NCBI GenBank assembly: GCA_963854735.1
Contig: OY978107.1
Span: 934,803-998,802, forward strand
Origin: Marvania coccoides
Taxonomy: Eukaryota; Chlorophyta; Trebouxiophyceae; Chlorellales; Chlorellaceae
DNA length: 64,000 nt
Reading direction: 5' to 3'
In this document: piece after piece, positions 43,085 to 54,018 of the stretch
Position numbering within the stretch: position 1 is the stretch's first letter
Layout of the letters: every line of letters begins with the position of its first letter
Translations under genes and position numbers: made by a program
The notes under the pieces: generated by a model
Seen by the model: the letters and a program-made list of their open reading frames with translations, nothing else
Told to the model about the DNA's origin: nothing
The model's database searches: none

Positions 43085-45540
43085 TCAGGAACCGCGTTTT
43101 GCGAGGAGCGCAAAAAGGTTCTTGTTGGGGGCGGTGGATGGTGGTATGTCTGGAGCGTACTTTGCGGGCCTGTTTTTATGGTTGCTGTGTTGCAGTGATC
43201 CCAGGCGACTGCCGCGTGCCCGCCCTGGCGTCTGTGAATTTAAGGAAGGCATGCCTGCGGCTGGATTTATGGCTGTTGAGATTTTTTGCTGGAATGTGTC
43301 GAGAACGCTATTGGGGAGGCGATTTTTTCGTCGATACTGCATCTGTGTGAGTTTGAAGGTGCAGCGGTGCCGGGCTGAGGGCCCATGAATTTCAGGAACA
43401 ACGTTTTGCGAGGAGCGCAAAAAGGTTCTTGTTGGGGGCGGTGGATGGTGGTATGTCTGGAGCGTACTTTGCGGGCCTGTTTTTATGGTTGCTGTGTTGC
43501 AGTGATCCCAGGCGACTGCCGCGTGCCCGCCCTGGCGTCTGTGAATTTAAGGAAGGCATGCCTGCGGCTGGATTTATGGCTGTTGAGATTTTTTGCTGGA
43601 ATGTGTCGAGAACGCTATTGGGGAGGCGATTTTTTCGTCGATACTGCATCTGTGTGAGTTTGAAGGTGCAGCGGTGGCGGGCTGAGGGCCCATGAATTTC
43701 AGGAACCGCGTTTTGCGAGGAGCGCAAAAAGGTTCTTGTTGGGGGCGGTGGATGGTGGTATGTCTGGAGCGTACTTTGCGGGCCTGTTTTTATGGTTGCT
43801 GTGTTGCAGTGATCCCAGGCGACTGCCGCGTGCCCGCCCTGGCGTCTGTGAATTTAAGGAAGGCATGCCTGCGGCTGGATTTTTGGCTGTTGATGTATTT
43901 TTCTGGATTGTGTCGAGAACGCTATTGGGGAGGCGATTTTGGGGTCGATATTGCATCTGTGTGAGTTGCAAGGGGCAGCGGTGGCGGGCTGAGGGCCCAT
44001 GAATTTCAGGAACCGCGTTTTGCGAGGAGCGCAAAAAGGTTGTTGGTGTTGGCGGTGGATGGTGGTATGTCTGGAGCGTACTTTGCGTGCCTGTTTTCAG
44101 GGTTACTGAGTGGCAGTGACTCCAGGCGACTGCCGTGTGCCCGCCCTGGCGTCTGTGAATTTAAGGAAGGCATGCCTGCGGCGGGATTTGTGGTTGGTGA
44201 TGTATTTTTCTGGATTGTGTCGAGAACGCTTTTGGGGAGGCGATTTTTTCGTCGATACTGCATCTGTGTGAGTTTGAAGGTGCAGCGGTGGCGGGCTGAG
44301 GGCCCAGGAATTTCAGGAACCGCGTTTTGCGAGGAGCGCAAAAAGGTTCTTGTTGGGGGCGGTGGATGGTGGTATGTCTGGAGCGTACTTTGCGGGCCTG
44401 TTTTTATGGTTGCTGTGTTGCAGTGATCCCAGGCGACTGCCGCGTGCCCGCCCTGGCGTCTGTGAATTTAAGGAAGGCATGCCTGCGGCTGGATTTATGG
44501 CTGTTGAGATTTTTTGCTGGAATGTGTCGAGAACGCTATTGGGGAGGCGATTTTTTCGTCGATACTGCATCTGTGTGAGTTTGAAGGTGCAGCGGTGCCG
44601 GGCTGAGGGCCCATGAATTTCAGGAACAACGTTTTGCGAGGAGCGCAAAAAGGTTCTTGTTGGGGGCGGTGGATGGTGGTATGTCTGGAGCGTACTTTGC
44701 GGGCCTGTTTTTATGGTTGCTGTGTTGCAGTGATCCCAGGCGACTGCCGCGTGCCCGCCCTGGCGTCTGTGAATTTAAGGAAGGCATGCCTGCGGCTGGA
44801 TTTATGGCTGTTGAGATTTTTTGCTGGAATGTGTCGAGAACGCTATTGGGGAGGCGATTTTTTCGTCGATACTGCATCTGTGTGAGTTTGAAGGTGCAGC
44901 GGTGGCGGGCTGAGGGCCCATGAATTTCAGGAACCGCGTTTTGCGAGGAGCGCAAAAAGGTTCTTGTTGGGGGCGGTGGATGGTGGTATGTCTGGAGCGT
45001 ACTTTGCGGGCCTGTTTTTATGGTTGCTGTGTTGCAGTGATCCCAGGCGACTGCCGCGTGCCCGCCCTGGCGTCTGTGAATTTAAGGAAGGCATGCCTGC
45101 GGCTGGATTTTTGGCTGTTGATGTATTTTTCTGGATTGTGTCGAGAACGCTATTGGGGAGGCGATTTTGGGGTCGATATTGCATCTGTGTGAGTTGCAAG
45201 GGGCAGCGGTGGCGGGCTGAGGGCCCATGAATTTCAGGAACCGCGTTTTGCGAGGAGCGCAAAAAGGTTGTTGGTGTTGGCGGTGGATGGTGGTATGTCT
45301 GGAGCGTACTTTGCGTGCCTGTTTTCAGGGTTACTGAGTGGCAGTGACTCCAGGCGACTGCCGTGTGCCCGCCCTGGCGTCTGTGAATTTAAGGAAGGCA
45401 TGCCTGCGGCGGGATTTGTGGTTGGTGATGTATTTTTCTGGATTGTGTCGAGAACGCTTTTGGGGAGGCGATTTTTTCGTCGATACTGCATCTGTGTGAG
45501 TTTGAAGGTGCAGCGGTGGCGGGCTGAGGGCCCAGGAATT
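43085..45540. repeat. Satellite 4-mer higher-order repeat (2 x 1,228 bp)
   Basis: Two tandem copies of a four-monomer block, 43,085-44,312 and 44,313-45,540, offset 1,228 (4 x 307). Both contain the rare AGGAACAACGTTTTG variant and one inserted type-A monomer (GGTTGTTGGTGTTGGC). Three monomers of the same order reappear beyond the retroelement at about 57,122-58,040. Confidence 0.85.
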
Positions 45541-46811
45541 TCAGGAACCGCGTTTTGCGAGGAGCGCAAAAAGGTTCTTGTTGGGGGCGGTGGATGGTGG
45601 TATGTCTGGAGCGTACTTTGCGGGCCTGTTTTTATGGTTGCTGTGTTGCAGTGATCCCAGGCGACTGCCGCGTGCCCGCCCTGGCGTCTGTGAATTTAAG
45701 GAAGGCATGCCTGCGGCTGGATTTTTGGCTGTTGAGATTTTTTGCTGGAATGTGTCGAGAACGCTATTGGGGAGGCGATTTTTTCGTCGATACTGCATCT
45801 GTGTGAGTTTGAAGGTGCAGCGGTGCCGGGCTGAGGGCCCATGAATTTCAGGAACCGCGTTTTGCGAGGAGCGCAAAAAGGTTCTTGTTGGGGGCGGTGG
45901 ATGGTGGCATGTCTGGAGCGTACATTGCGGGCCTGTTTTTATGGTTGCTGTGTTGCAGTGATCCCAGGCGACTGCCGCGAGCCCGCCCTGGCGTCTGTGA
46001 ATTTAAGGAAGGCATGCCTGCGGCTGGATTTGTGGTTGGTGCTGTATTTTTCTGGAATGTGTCGAGAACGCTTTTGGGGAGGCGATTTTTTCGTCGATAC
46101 TGCATCTGTGTGAGTTTGAAGGTGCAGCGGTGCCGGGCTGAGGGCCCAGGAATTTCAGGAACCTCGTTTTGCGAGGAGCGCAAAAAGGTTCTTGTTGTGG
46201 GCGGTGGATGGTGGCATGTCTGGAGCGTACTTTGCGTGCCTGTTTTTATGGTCGCTGTGTTGCAGTGATCCCAGGCGACTGCCGCGAGCCCGCCCTGGCG
46301 TCTGTGAATTTAAGGAAGGCATGCCTGCGGCTGGATTTGTGGTTGGTGCTGTATTTTTCTGGAATGTGTCGAGAACGCTTTTGGGGAGGCGATTTTTTCG
46401 TCGATACTGCATCTGTGTGAGTTTGAAGGTGCAGCGGTGGCGGGCTGAGGGCCCAGGAATTTCAGGAACCGCGTTTTGCGAGGAGCGCAAAAAGGTTCTT
46501 GTTGGGGGCGGTGGATGGTGGTATGTCTGGAGCGTACTTTGCGGGCCTGTTTTTATGGTTGCTGTGTTGCAGTGATCCCAGGCGACTGCCGCGTGCCCGC
46601 CCTGGCGTCTGTGAATTTAAGGAAGGCATGCCTGCGGCTGGATTTTTGGCTGTTGAGATTTTTTGCTGGAATGTGTCGAGAACGCTATTGGGGAGGCGAT
46701 TTTTTCGTCGATACTGCATCTGTGTGAGTTTGAAGGTGCAGCGGTGCCGGGCTGAGGGCCCATGAATTTCAGGAACAACGTTTTGCGAGGAGCGCAAAAA
46801 GGTTCTTGTTG

Positions 46812-46816
46812 GGGGC
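46812..46816. repeat. Target-site duplication GGGGC, left copy
   Basis: GGGGC directly before the LTR at 46,817, repeated at 56,514-56,518 directly after the opposite LTR. Joining the two flanks restores the normal satellite sequence GTTGGGGGCGGTGG, so the element inserted into a monomer. Confidence 0.95.
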
Positions 46817-47110
46817 TGTAATAGAGGGACTAGTTCTATTAGTATGAGTATTTACAGGACTAATTATGGCAATAATAACTAATACCCCGAGAATGGGGAG
46901 GCGCAGTCTTATAAAAGGGAGGCGCGTGCGAGACGTGTGCCAAGAAAGGGAGAATGCATACGTGGGCTTGTGTCTGAAAGGGAAGTGGCATAAATAGCCA
47001 TGCAATAGGAATCAAAGAGAGGTGGAGGCATATTTGGAATGCTAAGACAGATGGCTTTTCGATGGGATTAAAGTAAGGAGAAACAAAGGAGTGCAGCTTG
47101 TGCTGCTACA
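46817..47110 (-). repeat. 3' LTR of the chromovirus
   Basis: 294 bp; on the sense strand it starts TGTAGCAGCAC and ends CTATTACA (TG...CA ends). Identical by eye to 56,220-56,513. Confidence 0.95.
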
Positions 47111-47129
47111 ACTTTCCTCCCTCCTAAAG
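47111..47129 (-). other. Polypurine tract of the chromovirus
   Basis: On the sense strand AGGAGGGAGGAAAG(T) lies directly before the 3' LTR, the site that primes plus-strand DNA synthesis. The same tract precedes the 3' LTR of the nested element. Confidence 0.85.
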
Positions 47130-47172
47130 TACTACGTCGTCTTTGCAATGACGCATGGAGGGGAATGGTGAA

Positions 47173-50100
47173 TTACTTGTGGCGCGAACGTTCTTCGCAG
47201 GCGTCCACGAAATTCTTGTAAGAGGTGGGATCGATGTCGTCTTGGAGACTAGCGGCTGGGAGCCATTCGTCAAAGTCAGGGGGGTAGCCGTCCCAGCGAA
47301 TGAGGTATTCGAGGGCGCGGCTACGGCCTTTGCCGCGGTAGCGTTTGTTAAGGAAGGCCTTGACCAGAAAGTGTTCTTCTTCATCGATGAGGTCGGGAGG
47401 TGGGAGGAAAACGTCACGGCCGGGGTACTTGTCGGGAGCGTGGAAGGGCTTGACGCGGGAGATGTTGATGACGTCGTGAAAGGAGAGGTTTCCATGTAGG
47501 TCCAGGCGGATGGCGTTGGGGCCAACCAGTTCGGTGATGTCAAAGGGGCCACAGTAGCGAGGGGAGAGCTTGCGCGAGAGAAGGCCTGGGAGTTTGAGGT
47601 GCTCTGTGGATAGGAGGACCTTGTCGCCTGTGGAGAAGGTGTGATCGGTGCGGCGTTTATCAGCGGAGCGTTTCTGGCGTTCTTGGGCTCGCATGAGGTG
47701 TTCCTTGGCGCTGCGGAGGGCTGAGCGCTGTTGCTCGAGGAAGGCGTCTGCAGCTGGGCTGGTGGAGGCTTTAGGCGGCGCTACAGCTTGCAAGGTCGCG
47801 GGTGTGTGTGGGTGAGAGCCGTAGTTGAGGAAGAAGGGGGTCTGCTGGGTGCTGGCTTGGACGGCGTTGTTTATGGCGAACTCGGCAGGGGTGAGGAGTT
47901 GGTCCCAGTTGGACTGGTGCACGTCTGTGTAGCAGCGCAGCATGTCTTCAATAGTGCGGTTGGCGCGCTCGGTTTGGCCGTCGGTTTGCGGGTGGAAGGC
48001 GGTTGACATGGCAAGGTTTGTGCCGACAAGCTTGAGAAGTTCTTTCCAAAAGGTAGAGGTAAAGCGAGGGTCGCGGTCGGAGATGATGGATTGGGGCATG
48101 CCGTGGAGGCGGAAGATGTTGTCAAAGAAGAGGCGGGCCGTGAGCTTGGCGGTGACCTCCATGTCGGTGGGGACGATGTGGCACATTTTTGAGAGTTTGT
48201 CCACGAAAACGATGATGGCATCATGGCCACGTGCTGTCTTAGGCAGGCCGGTGATGAAATCTAGAGTGACTTGTTGCCAGCAGTATTCAGGGATAGCCAC
48301 GGGGCGGAGAAGGCCGAATGGGGGCTTGTTGGAAGGCTTGACAAGCTGGCATTGAGGGCAAGTGTGCACGTAGTGCTCCACTTCCTCCCTCATCTTGGGC
48401 CAAAAGTAGGTTTGGGAGAGGGCCTGGTAGGTCTTGTCACGGCCGAGATGGCCGGCGTAAGCGGTGTTGTGGTATTCTCGGAGGAGGGTGGCGTGGAGAG
48501 TAGGGTCGGCAGGTATGTATAATTTGTTGGAGTCTTTGGTGAGGTAGATGAGTTCGTTGGTGATCGTAAAATCGATGGCCTGTAGTCTGCAGCCATGCAG
48601 GCGGGGCGCTGTTAAAATTATGTCTTGGGCAAGTTGGTCGGTGGTGTACGCTGCTTTGAGCTTGGTATAGAAGCTGGGGTCTGGAGTGAGAGTGCTAGCA
48701 GTGGTAGCAGCAGCCGGGGTAGACGGGGTAGAATTTGTATGTGTGGCAGCAGTCTTGGGCGGAGAAACACGCAGTTTTGTAGCGGCGCGTGTGGAGATGC
48801 CGTTGAGGTGGAGGTGGTCTAGGATGAGCGTGAATGGGTCAGGGTGGTCGTTTTGATTGAATGCATGAAGGGTCTCAGGGAAGGGGATGTCAAGGATGCG
48901 AATGGCGTTGATGAGGGTGGCCGGACGCGTCTCAGGGGGCGGGTTGAGGCGGCTAAGGGCGTCTGCGGCGGCGTTGTCGGTGCCCTTGATGTAGTTGATG
49001 TGCATGTCGTACTCTTGAAGGAGCTCCATCCAGCGGGCTTGTCGTTGGTTAAGCTTGGGCTGCGTCTGGAGGTAAGTTAAGGAGCGGTGGTCGGTGTGAA
49101 CTGTGGTGGTGTTGCCAAGGAGGTAGTGCCTCCAGGTGGAGACAGCGTGGACAATTGCGAGCATCTCTTTCTCGTGGGTGGCGTAGTTGCGCTCAGCGGG
49201 TGTTAGCGTGCGGGAGAGGTAACAGATGGGCTGGGGCCCGTCGTCGAACTCTTGTTGCAGTACAGCGCCGATGGCGTAGTCGGAGGCGTCCGTGGTTAAG
49301 ATGAAGTCTTTGGTGAAGTCAGGTAGGCGTAGAACTGGGTCCGTGGCGAAGGCTTGTTTGAGGGTGGTGAATGCGTTTTGTTGCGCTTGGTCCCAGATGT
49401 AGGGGTTCTCGCCTTTGAGGAGGTCTTGGAGGGGCTGGGCAATCTTGGAGAAGCTGGGTACAAAGCGGCGGTAGAAGTTGCAGAAACCCAAAAAAGACTG
49501 GAGGTCTTGGCGGTTAGCAGGCGTGGCCCAGTTGGCAATGGCGTCGGTCTTGGCAGGCTCTGTGGAAACGCCGTTGCCAGAGATCACGTGACCAAGGAAG
49601 GGGAGCTGCGTCATACAGAGGTCGCACTTTGGGCCTTGGGCGTAGAGGCTGTGGCGGCGAAGGGTTTCGAATACGATGCGGAGGTGTTTTTCGTGGTCGG
49701 CGGGGTTTTTGGAAAATACGAGGAGGTCGTCAAGGTAGATGACGATGAAGTCGTCGAGATGCTCGCGGAAGATGTCGTTCATGAGGGTCTGGAAAGTGGC
49801 TGGAGCGTTGGTCAGGCCAAAGGGCATGACTATGAACTCGAAGGAGCCGTAGCGGGTGCGGATGGCGGTCTTGGGGATGTCGTCCTTTGCCATTGGGATT
49901 TGCCAGTAGCCCGCGGCCAGGTCGATGGATGAGAAGCAGGTAGAACCGCCGAGCATATCGAAAATTTCGTCGATGCGGGGAAGGGGGTACTTGTTCTTGA
50001 TGGAGTTCTTGTTGAGGGCGCGATAGTCTAAGCACATGCGCAAGCCGCCGGTCTTCTTTTTGGTGAAGAGTACGCAGGCGCCGTAGGGGGATGCACTGGG

Positions 50101-50695
50101 GCGGATGAAGTCCTTGTCGATGAGTGTCTTGAGTTGTCGCCGGAGTTCTTCTAACTCGGCAGGGGCCATGCGGCGGAGGCCGGAGGAAGGCGGTGTAGCC
50201 GTGGGGTCGATGAGCGGGATGGTGTGCTCGTGGGTCATGTGCGGTTGGTTGCCGCGGCGCTCAGGCGGTAGGCCTGGGGGAAGGCCGTCGATGAGGATGT
50301 CGAGGTAGTCGGCTTGGATGCGTTGTCGTAGTGTCTCGAGCTCTGGCTGTAACGGGTGTGGCTTGGGGGTGTCAGCTGGTTTGTCTGCCGTGGCAACGCC
50401 CTTCACCTCTTCGGAAATAGTGGCAGCGTGGCTGGAGTATAGGATGTGAGGGATGTCGGTGATTTGGGCGAGAAAGAGTTCTTCTACTTCGTCGCCGCCG
50501 CGATGGCGTAAGGAGCGGTGGAGCGCGCCGGCGGAGATTAGAGATGGTCTTGGTGGAGTGGGCTCGCCGATGGAGAGGGTAGTTCGGTTGTGAGTGGGGC
50601 CCAGGGTGATGGATTTGTTGCCCCAGCTCAGGTCTACTTGATGGCGCTCGCAAAAGTCGTCGCCAAGGATGAGGTCGTACGGGGTCAGGGGCAGG
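47173..50695 (-). CDS. pol: Chromovirus Pol: protease end, RT, RNase H, integrase, chromodomain
   Basis: One open frame of about 1,170 codons on the minus strand, cut at 50,695 by the nested LTR. The frame can be followed into that LTR to an ATG at 50,772, but those first 25 or so residues are LTR sequence and not part of Pol. Domains in order: the end of the retropepsin domain (DLILGDDF); reverse transcriptase with LDYRALNKNSIKNKYPLPRI, FSSIDLAAGYWQIPM and the catalytic VIYLDDLLVFSK; RNase H with LTTDASDYAIGAVLQQ; integrase with the HHCC zinc finger (ending CPQCQLVKP) and the DDE residues in LDFITGLP, ISDRDPRFTS and TDGQTERANRTI; a GPY/F-type module (LSPRYCGPFDITELVGPNAIRL); and a C-terminal chromodomain (LEYLIRWDGYPPDFDEWLP). 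No stop or frameshift is seen, so the enzyme part looks intact. Confidence 0.96.
50691..50695. repeat. Target-site duplication GCAGG of the nested element, left copy
   Basis: GCAGG before the LTR at 50,696 and again at 54,019-54,023 after the LTR at 54,018. It proves a separate integration into the chromovirus. Confidence 0.95.
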
Positions 50696-50989
50696 TGTAG
50701 CAGCACAAGCTGCACTCCTTTGTTTCTCCTTACTTTAATCCCATCAAATAGACACCTCTCTACGCATTCCAAATATGCCTCTACCTCTCTTTGATTCCTA
50801 TTGCATAGCTAGTTATGCCACTTCCCTTTCATACACAAGCCCACGTATGCATTCTCCCTTTCTTTGCACACGTCTTGCACACGCCTCCCTTTTATAAGAC
50901 TGCGCCTCCCCATTCTCGGGGCATTAGTTATTATTCCGATAATTAGTCCTGTAAATACTCATACTAATAGAACTAGTCCCTCTATTACA
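50696..50989 (+). repeat. 5' LTR of the gag-only element
   Basis: 294 bp, TGTAGCAGC...CTATTACA, flanked on the left by target copy GCAGG and on the right by the primer site. Confidence 0.95.
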
Positions 50990-50991
50990 CT

Positions 50992-51009
50992 TGGTTTCGA
51001 CTCATTTGC
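50992..51009 (+). other. Candidate primer-binding site
   Basis: TGGTTTCGACTCATTTGC begins two bases after the 5' LTR; its TGG would pair with a tRNA 3' CCA. The chromovirus has the same start at 56,217 on the minus strand. I cannot assign the tRNA. Confidence 0.6.
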
Positions 51010-51316
51010 AAAAAAATCATATCAAGGTCCTTGAACGAGCACGTATATCGGCGCTATTCAAGTGCTCACCTCCCCATTCACATTTTCATACACTGGTAGA
51101 AGGTTTTGTGCCGTGCCAGAGACACACTTCAACCTCTAGACCACTATATCTAGAATATTCTAGAACACCCAATCGAAAAGAAAAAACGCGTACGCACAAT
51201 TTCTATCAGTCCTAAACACACTAGGCTTAACTTCAACACGAGGCTAAACTCAACTTCAAGCCCTACCCACAACACCCATCCACCCACCCACCTTTCATCA
51301 AGACCCCCCCCTTGCA

Positions 51317-52315
51317 ATGGAGCCCCCCCAACCAGCGCCTGCATTGGAGCAGCCCAGCGTTGCAGAGGTATTGGCCCACTTACGCCAACTCACCATCCAA
51401 CAGGAGGATTTGGCGAACCAACTACGCATCCTCCACAGCGAGAACGCCATTCTCCGTCAAACCGTCAGCGAGCGCCCACCCCCTTCCCAAGCCACTGCCT
51501 TCATCCAACAAGAAGCCAAGGTGTCCAAGTTCTCTGGAGAAGCCACCACTATCACGGCTGAGGACTTTCTCAAGGAGCTGCGCGCAGTTGCGTTCCACGC
51601 CCGCCAACTGGGTCCCCAGGAAAAGATTGCCTTTGCAGTGCGTAACACTGTCGGCCCTGCACGCGAGTGGGTCGTTAACGTGTCTAATAAATCCTCCCCC
51701 AACGACCCCTTTCACACCTTCGAAGACTTTGCCGCCGCCCTCACCAAGCAGTTTGCGAGCGTCAACTCCAAAGACATCGCCGCCAACGCCTTGCGCGCCA
51801 TCAACCAAGACACCAAGGAGTCTACCACCGCCTTCTACACAAGGTTCATCCACGGGGTGCAGCGCTACGAGACAGCTGGGGGACAGCTCTCCGACGACAC
51901 CAAACTCGAGAAATTCAAGTTCCAGCTTTTGCGCCCCCACCACATGGCTTTAGACAACCACATCGCTGGCAAGCGCGCAGACGACCCTACATACGACATC
52001 ACGCTCGACGGCGCACTCCGCTTTCTCGCGCAGCTGGAGGGTAACCCCCTTCAGTTTGAAGAACACGGCGCCTCCTACACCCCCATGGAGATCAATGCTT
52101 TCCTTTCCAACCCCTACCTCAACAACAAGCGTGGCGATAGGCGCCTGCCACAACATGCGCGCGTGTACCACTACAACGCGCAACAGCGGCCCTTCAACGA
52201 AGACCGCACCAATGACAACCATTACGACAAGCCCCCAACCAAGACCACCAAGACTTGCTTCAAGTGCGGAGCCCCCAACTGGGCCGACGGCCACCAATGC
52301 GCAACCAAGTGGTGA
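51317..52315 (+). CDS. gag: Gag of the non-autonomous element
   Basis: 332 residues from ATG 51,317. Residues 1 to about 205 match the chromovirus Gag at 55,887-54,895 almost exactly (few substitutions), covering a leucine-rich helix (VLAHLRQLTIQQEDLANQLRIL) and the Ty3-type capsid region (DPFHTFEDFAAALTKQFA; FYTRFIHGVQRYE). After about residue 205 the two proteins drop abruptly to partial similarity. The end carries a zinc knuckle of the plant gypsy type, CFKCGAPNWADGHQC. The frame closes with TGA and lacks the slippery site of the autonomous element, consistent with having no pol to reach. The protein should still assemble into particles (inference). Confidence 0.93.
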   Translation: MEPPQPAPALEQPSVAEVLAHLRQLTIQQEDLANQLRILHSENAILRQTVSERPPPSQATAFIQQEAKVSKFSGEATTITAEDFLKELRAVAFHARQLGPQEKIAFAVRNTVGPAREWVVNVSNKSSPNDPFHTFEDFAAALTKQFASVNSKDIAANALRAINQDTKESTTAFYTRFIHGVQRYETAGGQLSDDTKLEKFKFQLLRPHHMALDNHIAGKRADDPTYDITLDGALRFLAQLEGNPLQFEEHGASYTPMEINAFLSNPYLNNKRGDRRLPQHARVYHYNAQQRPFNEDRTNDNHYDKPPTKTTKTCFKCGAPNWADGHQCATKW

Positions 52316-53724
52316 ATTCGCAACTTGCGTCGCACGGCTTCTTGCAGCAACGACTTCGCTATCGTGTCTACCATTTCACTTTCCTTACTATCTAAGCAGC
52401 TGACCATATCTACCCCACTTGTTTAGACTTCTTCACTAGCCGCCCAGTGGCTCCACCACCCCGCCCCTCCAATGGCATCCATTCAAGTTCAGGTTTCAAC
52501 TTAAAGTTCCAAGTTCCAAGTTTCATCTTCTTCAAGTTTCACGACTTGTGCCCATGGAGTCACCACCAAGGGCACATGAAAGACCAACCTACAAACATCC
52601 TTGCGCATTTGCCACACATGGCCGCTCTTAGGGCCAAGTCGACGAGCGTATTTACCAGCAGACAAGCCCTGCATGGCATCCTCCATCAGCGAGACCATCT
52701 CTACCAACGAGAATGCGCAACAATCGTGCTAGTAGCCCGCGCCGCAGCTTGATCCCCTGCCGCCAAGGCCAAGAAAACCACACCTCTCCACATCCGCCCT
52801 ACCTAGACTCCACCACCTTTATTACAGACCACCCTTCAGCATGCCCAGAAATCACGGAGCCATCGAAGACGCGAGCCTCACTCTTCAGCATGCCCATAGG
52901 TGGCCACTTAATGGAGCCATCGAAGCTTAACGCCGCCCTTCAGCATGCCCGGATATCACGGTGCCATCGAAGCCGTCCATTAAGACCAAGCTCACGTTTA
53001 TCTTCCCTCTCATCGCAATCAACTTTCAACGACATTTTTTCTCTGAGACCAAACTCATGACCACACCGTTGCCAACATGGACCTTCCCTACCTACGTGTC
53101 ACCCTTGGGCCCCAGTGATACCCACCTTGCATTCTCCTCCACCGCCTCCGATTTTAAAGGGAGAACGGGCATCGCCAAGACCAAGAACTGATTTGCACCA
53201 TGCAAGCCCTGCTCCCAATTGACATCATCAAGATCTATAGCTTATTGTGCCTGCTTGAAAGAGTAAAAGGGCGTTGCCACGGCATTTTAGCCAGCTGACA
53301 CCCCTTCACCTCTGTCGTAGCACCACGCCACTTGCCGCTACCATTCCACCTCCGCGCCTCCCAAGTTACAAGATTCATCAACGATTCCATCATGGGTCCT
53401 ACCCAATGCCTTCAACACTTACCACGCGAATTACTAGACCAAGACGTTCTAGGTCCTCCCTGTCGTCCTCTGCCAAGTCTACACAATAACATCTTAAGAC
53501 CAAGACCAAAAAACAATGTCAAGACCCCGCCAAGCACTTCTATGTGACATTAATATGTATCACATCACTCTAGGAAAATTCGCTTTGACTTTGCATTATT
53601 CAACTTATTCCCATCCATCGACCCTCCCAAGCGAACAAATACTCGCATTTTCAATTGACATGTTTCATTAATTTCTATGCTCATGCCTTCAAAGAGGACG
53701 TAGCACTTTAGGAGGGAGGAAAGT
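52316..53724 (+). other. Non-coding internal region of the gag-only element
   Basis: About 1.4 kb with no Pol-like frame. It holds three degenerate copies of a block starting CTTCAGCATGCCC and ending GAGCCATCGAAG at about 52,834, 52,883 and 52,938 (spacing 49 and 55 bp). A polypurine tract, AGGAGGGAGGAAAG, ends at about 53,723 next to the 3' LTR. The origin of this spacer is unknown; it may hold packaging signals. Confidence 0.75.
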
Positions 53725-54018
53725 TGTAGCAGCACAAGCTGCACTCCTTTGTTTCTCCTTACTTTAATCCCATCAAATAGACACCTCTCTACGCATTCCA
53801 AATATGCCTCTACCTCTCTTTGATTCCTATTGCATAGCTAGTTATGCCACTTCCCTTTCATACACAAGCCCACGTATGCATTCTCCCTTTCTTTGCACAC
53901 GTCTTGCACACGCCTCCCTTTTATAAGACTGCGCCTCCCCATTCTCGGGGCATTAGTTATTATTCCGATAATTAGTCCTGTAAATACTCATACTAATAGA
54001 ACTAGTCCCTCTATTACA
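53725..54018 (+). repeat. 3' LTR of the gag-only element
   Basis: 294 bp, identical by eye to 50,696-50,989, followed by the second GCAGG target copy at 54,019-54,023. Confidence 0.95.

Larger units (their letters stand above)
33517..46816. repeat. Subtelomeric 307-bp satellite array, proximal block
   Basis: About 43 head-to-tail monomers of 307 bp, recognised by landmarks recurring every 307 bases such as CAGCGGTGCCGGGCTGAGGG, GAATTTAAGGAAGGCATGCC and GTGTCGAGAACGCT. Two main monomer types occur. Type A, proximal, has GACTCCAGGCGACTGCC and TGGTTGGTGATGTATTTTTC. Type B, distal, has GATCCCAGGCGACTGCC and GGAATGTGTCGAGAACGC. They intermix from about 39,100 on. The first monomer (33,517 onward) is the most diverged, as expected at an array edge. 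Each monomer leaves a frame open for up to about 130 codons on both strands, but 307 is not a multiple of three, so no frame runs on. No transposon ends flank the array on the left. Confidence 0.97.
50696..54018 (+). mobile_element. Gag-only non-autonomous LTR element nested in the chromovirus
   Basis: 3,323 bp, opposite in orientation to its host element. Both 294-bp LTRs (50,696-50,989 and 53,725-54,018) read as identical to each other and differ from the chromovirus LTRs at perhaps 15-20 positions, so the two families share LTRs, primer site and polypurine tract. It encodes Gag (51,317-52,315) but no protease, RT or integrase. This is the TR-GAG type of organisation described in plants: such an element must borrow Pol from an autonomous partner, and the host element it sits in is the obvious candidate family. 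Confidence 0.95.

Noticed and set aside
33605..46765. Dozens of overlapping open frames of 80-133 codons in the satellite, on both strands
   Set aside because: They repeat every 307 bp on both strands at once, wrap past a monomer, cannot stay in frame from monomer to monomer (307 is not a multiple of 3) and resemble no protein. They follow from repeat sequence lacking stops, not from genes.
33517..46816. CRISPR-like array
   Set aside because: The repeat is 307 bp with no unique spacers, is head-to-tail, and the organism is a eukaryote. It is a satellite.
50696..50772. An ATG at 50,772 as the start of a chromovirus Pol protein
   Set aside because: That ATG and the next 25 or so codons lie in the LTR of the nested element. 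The reading into pol is created by the insertion and is not the native start.
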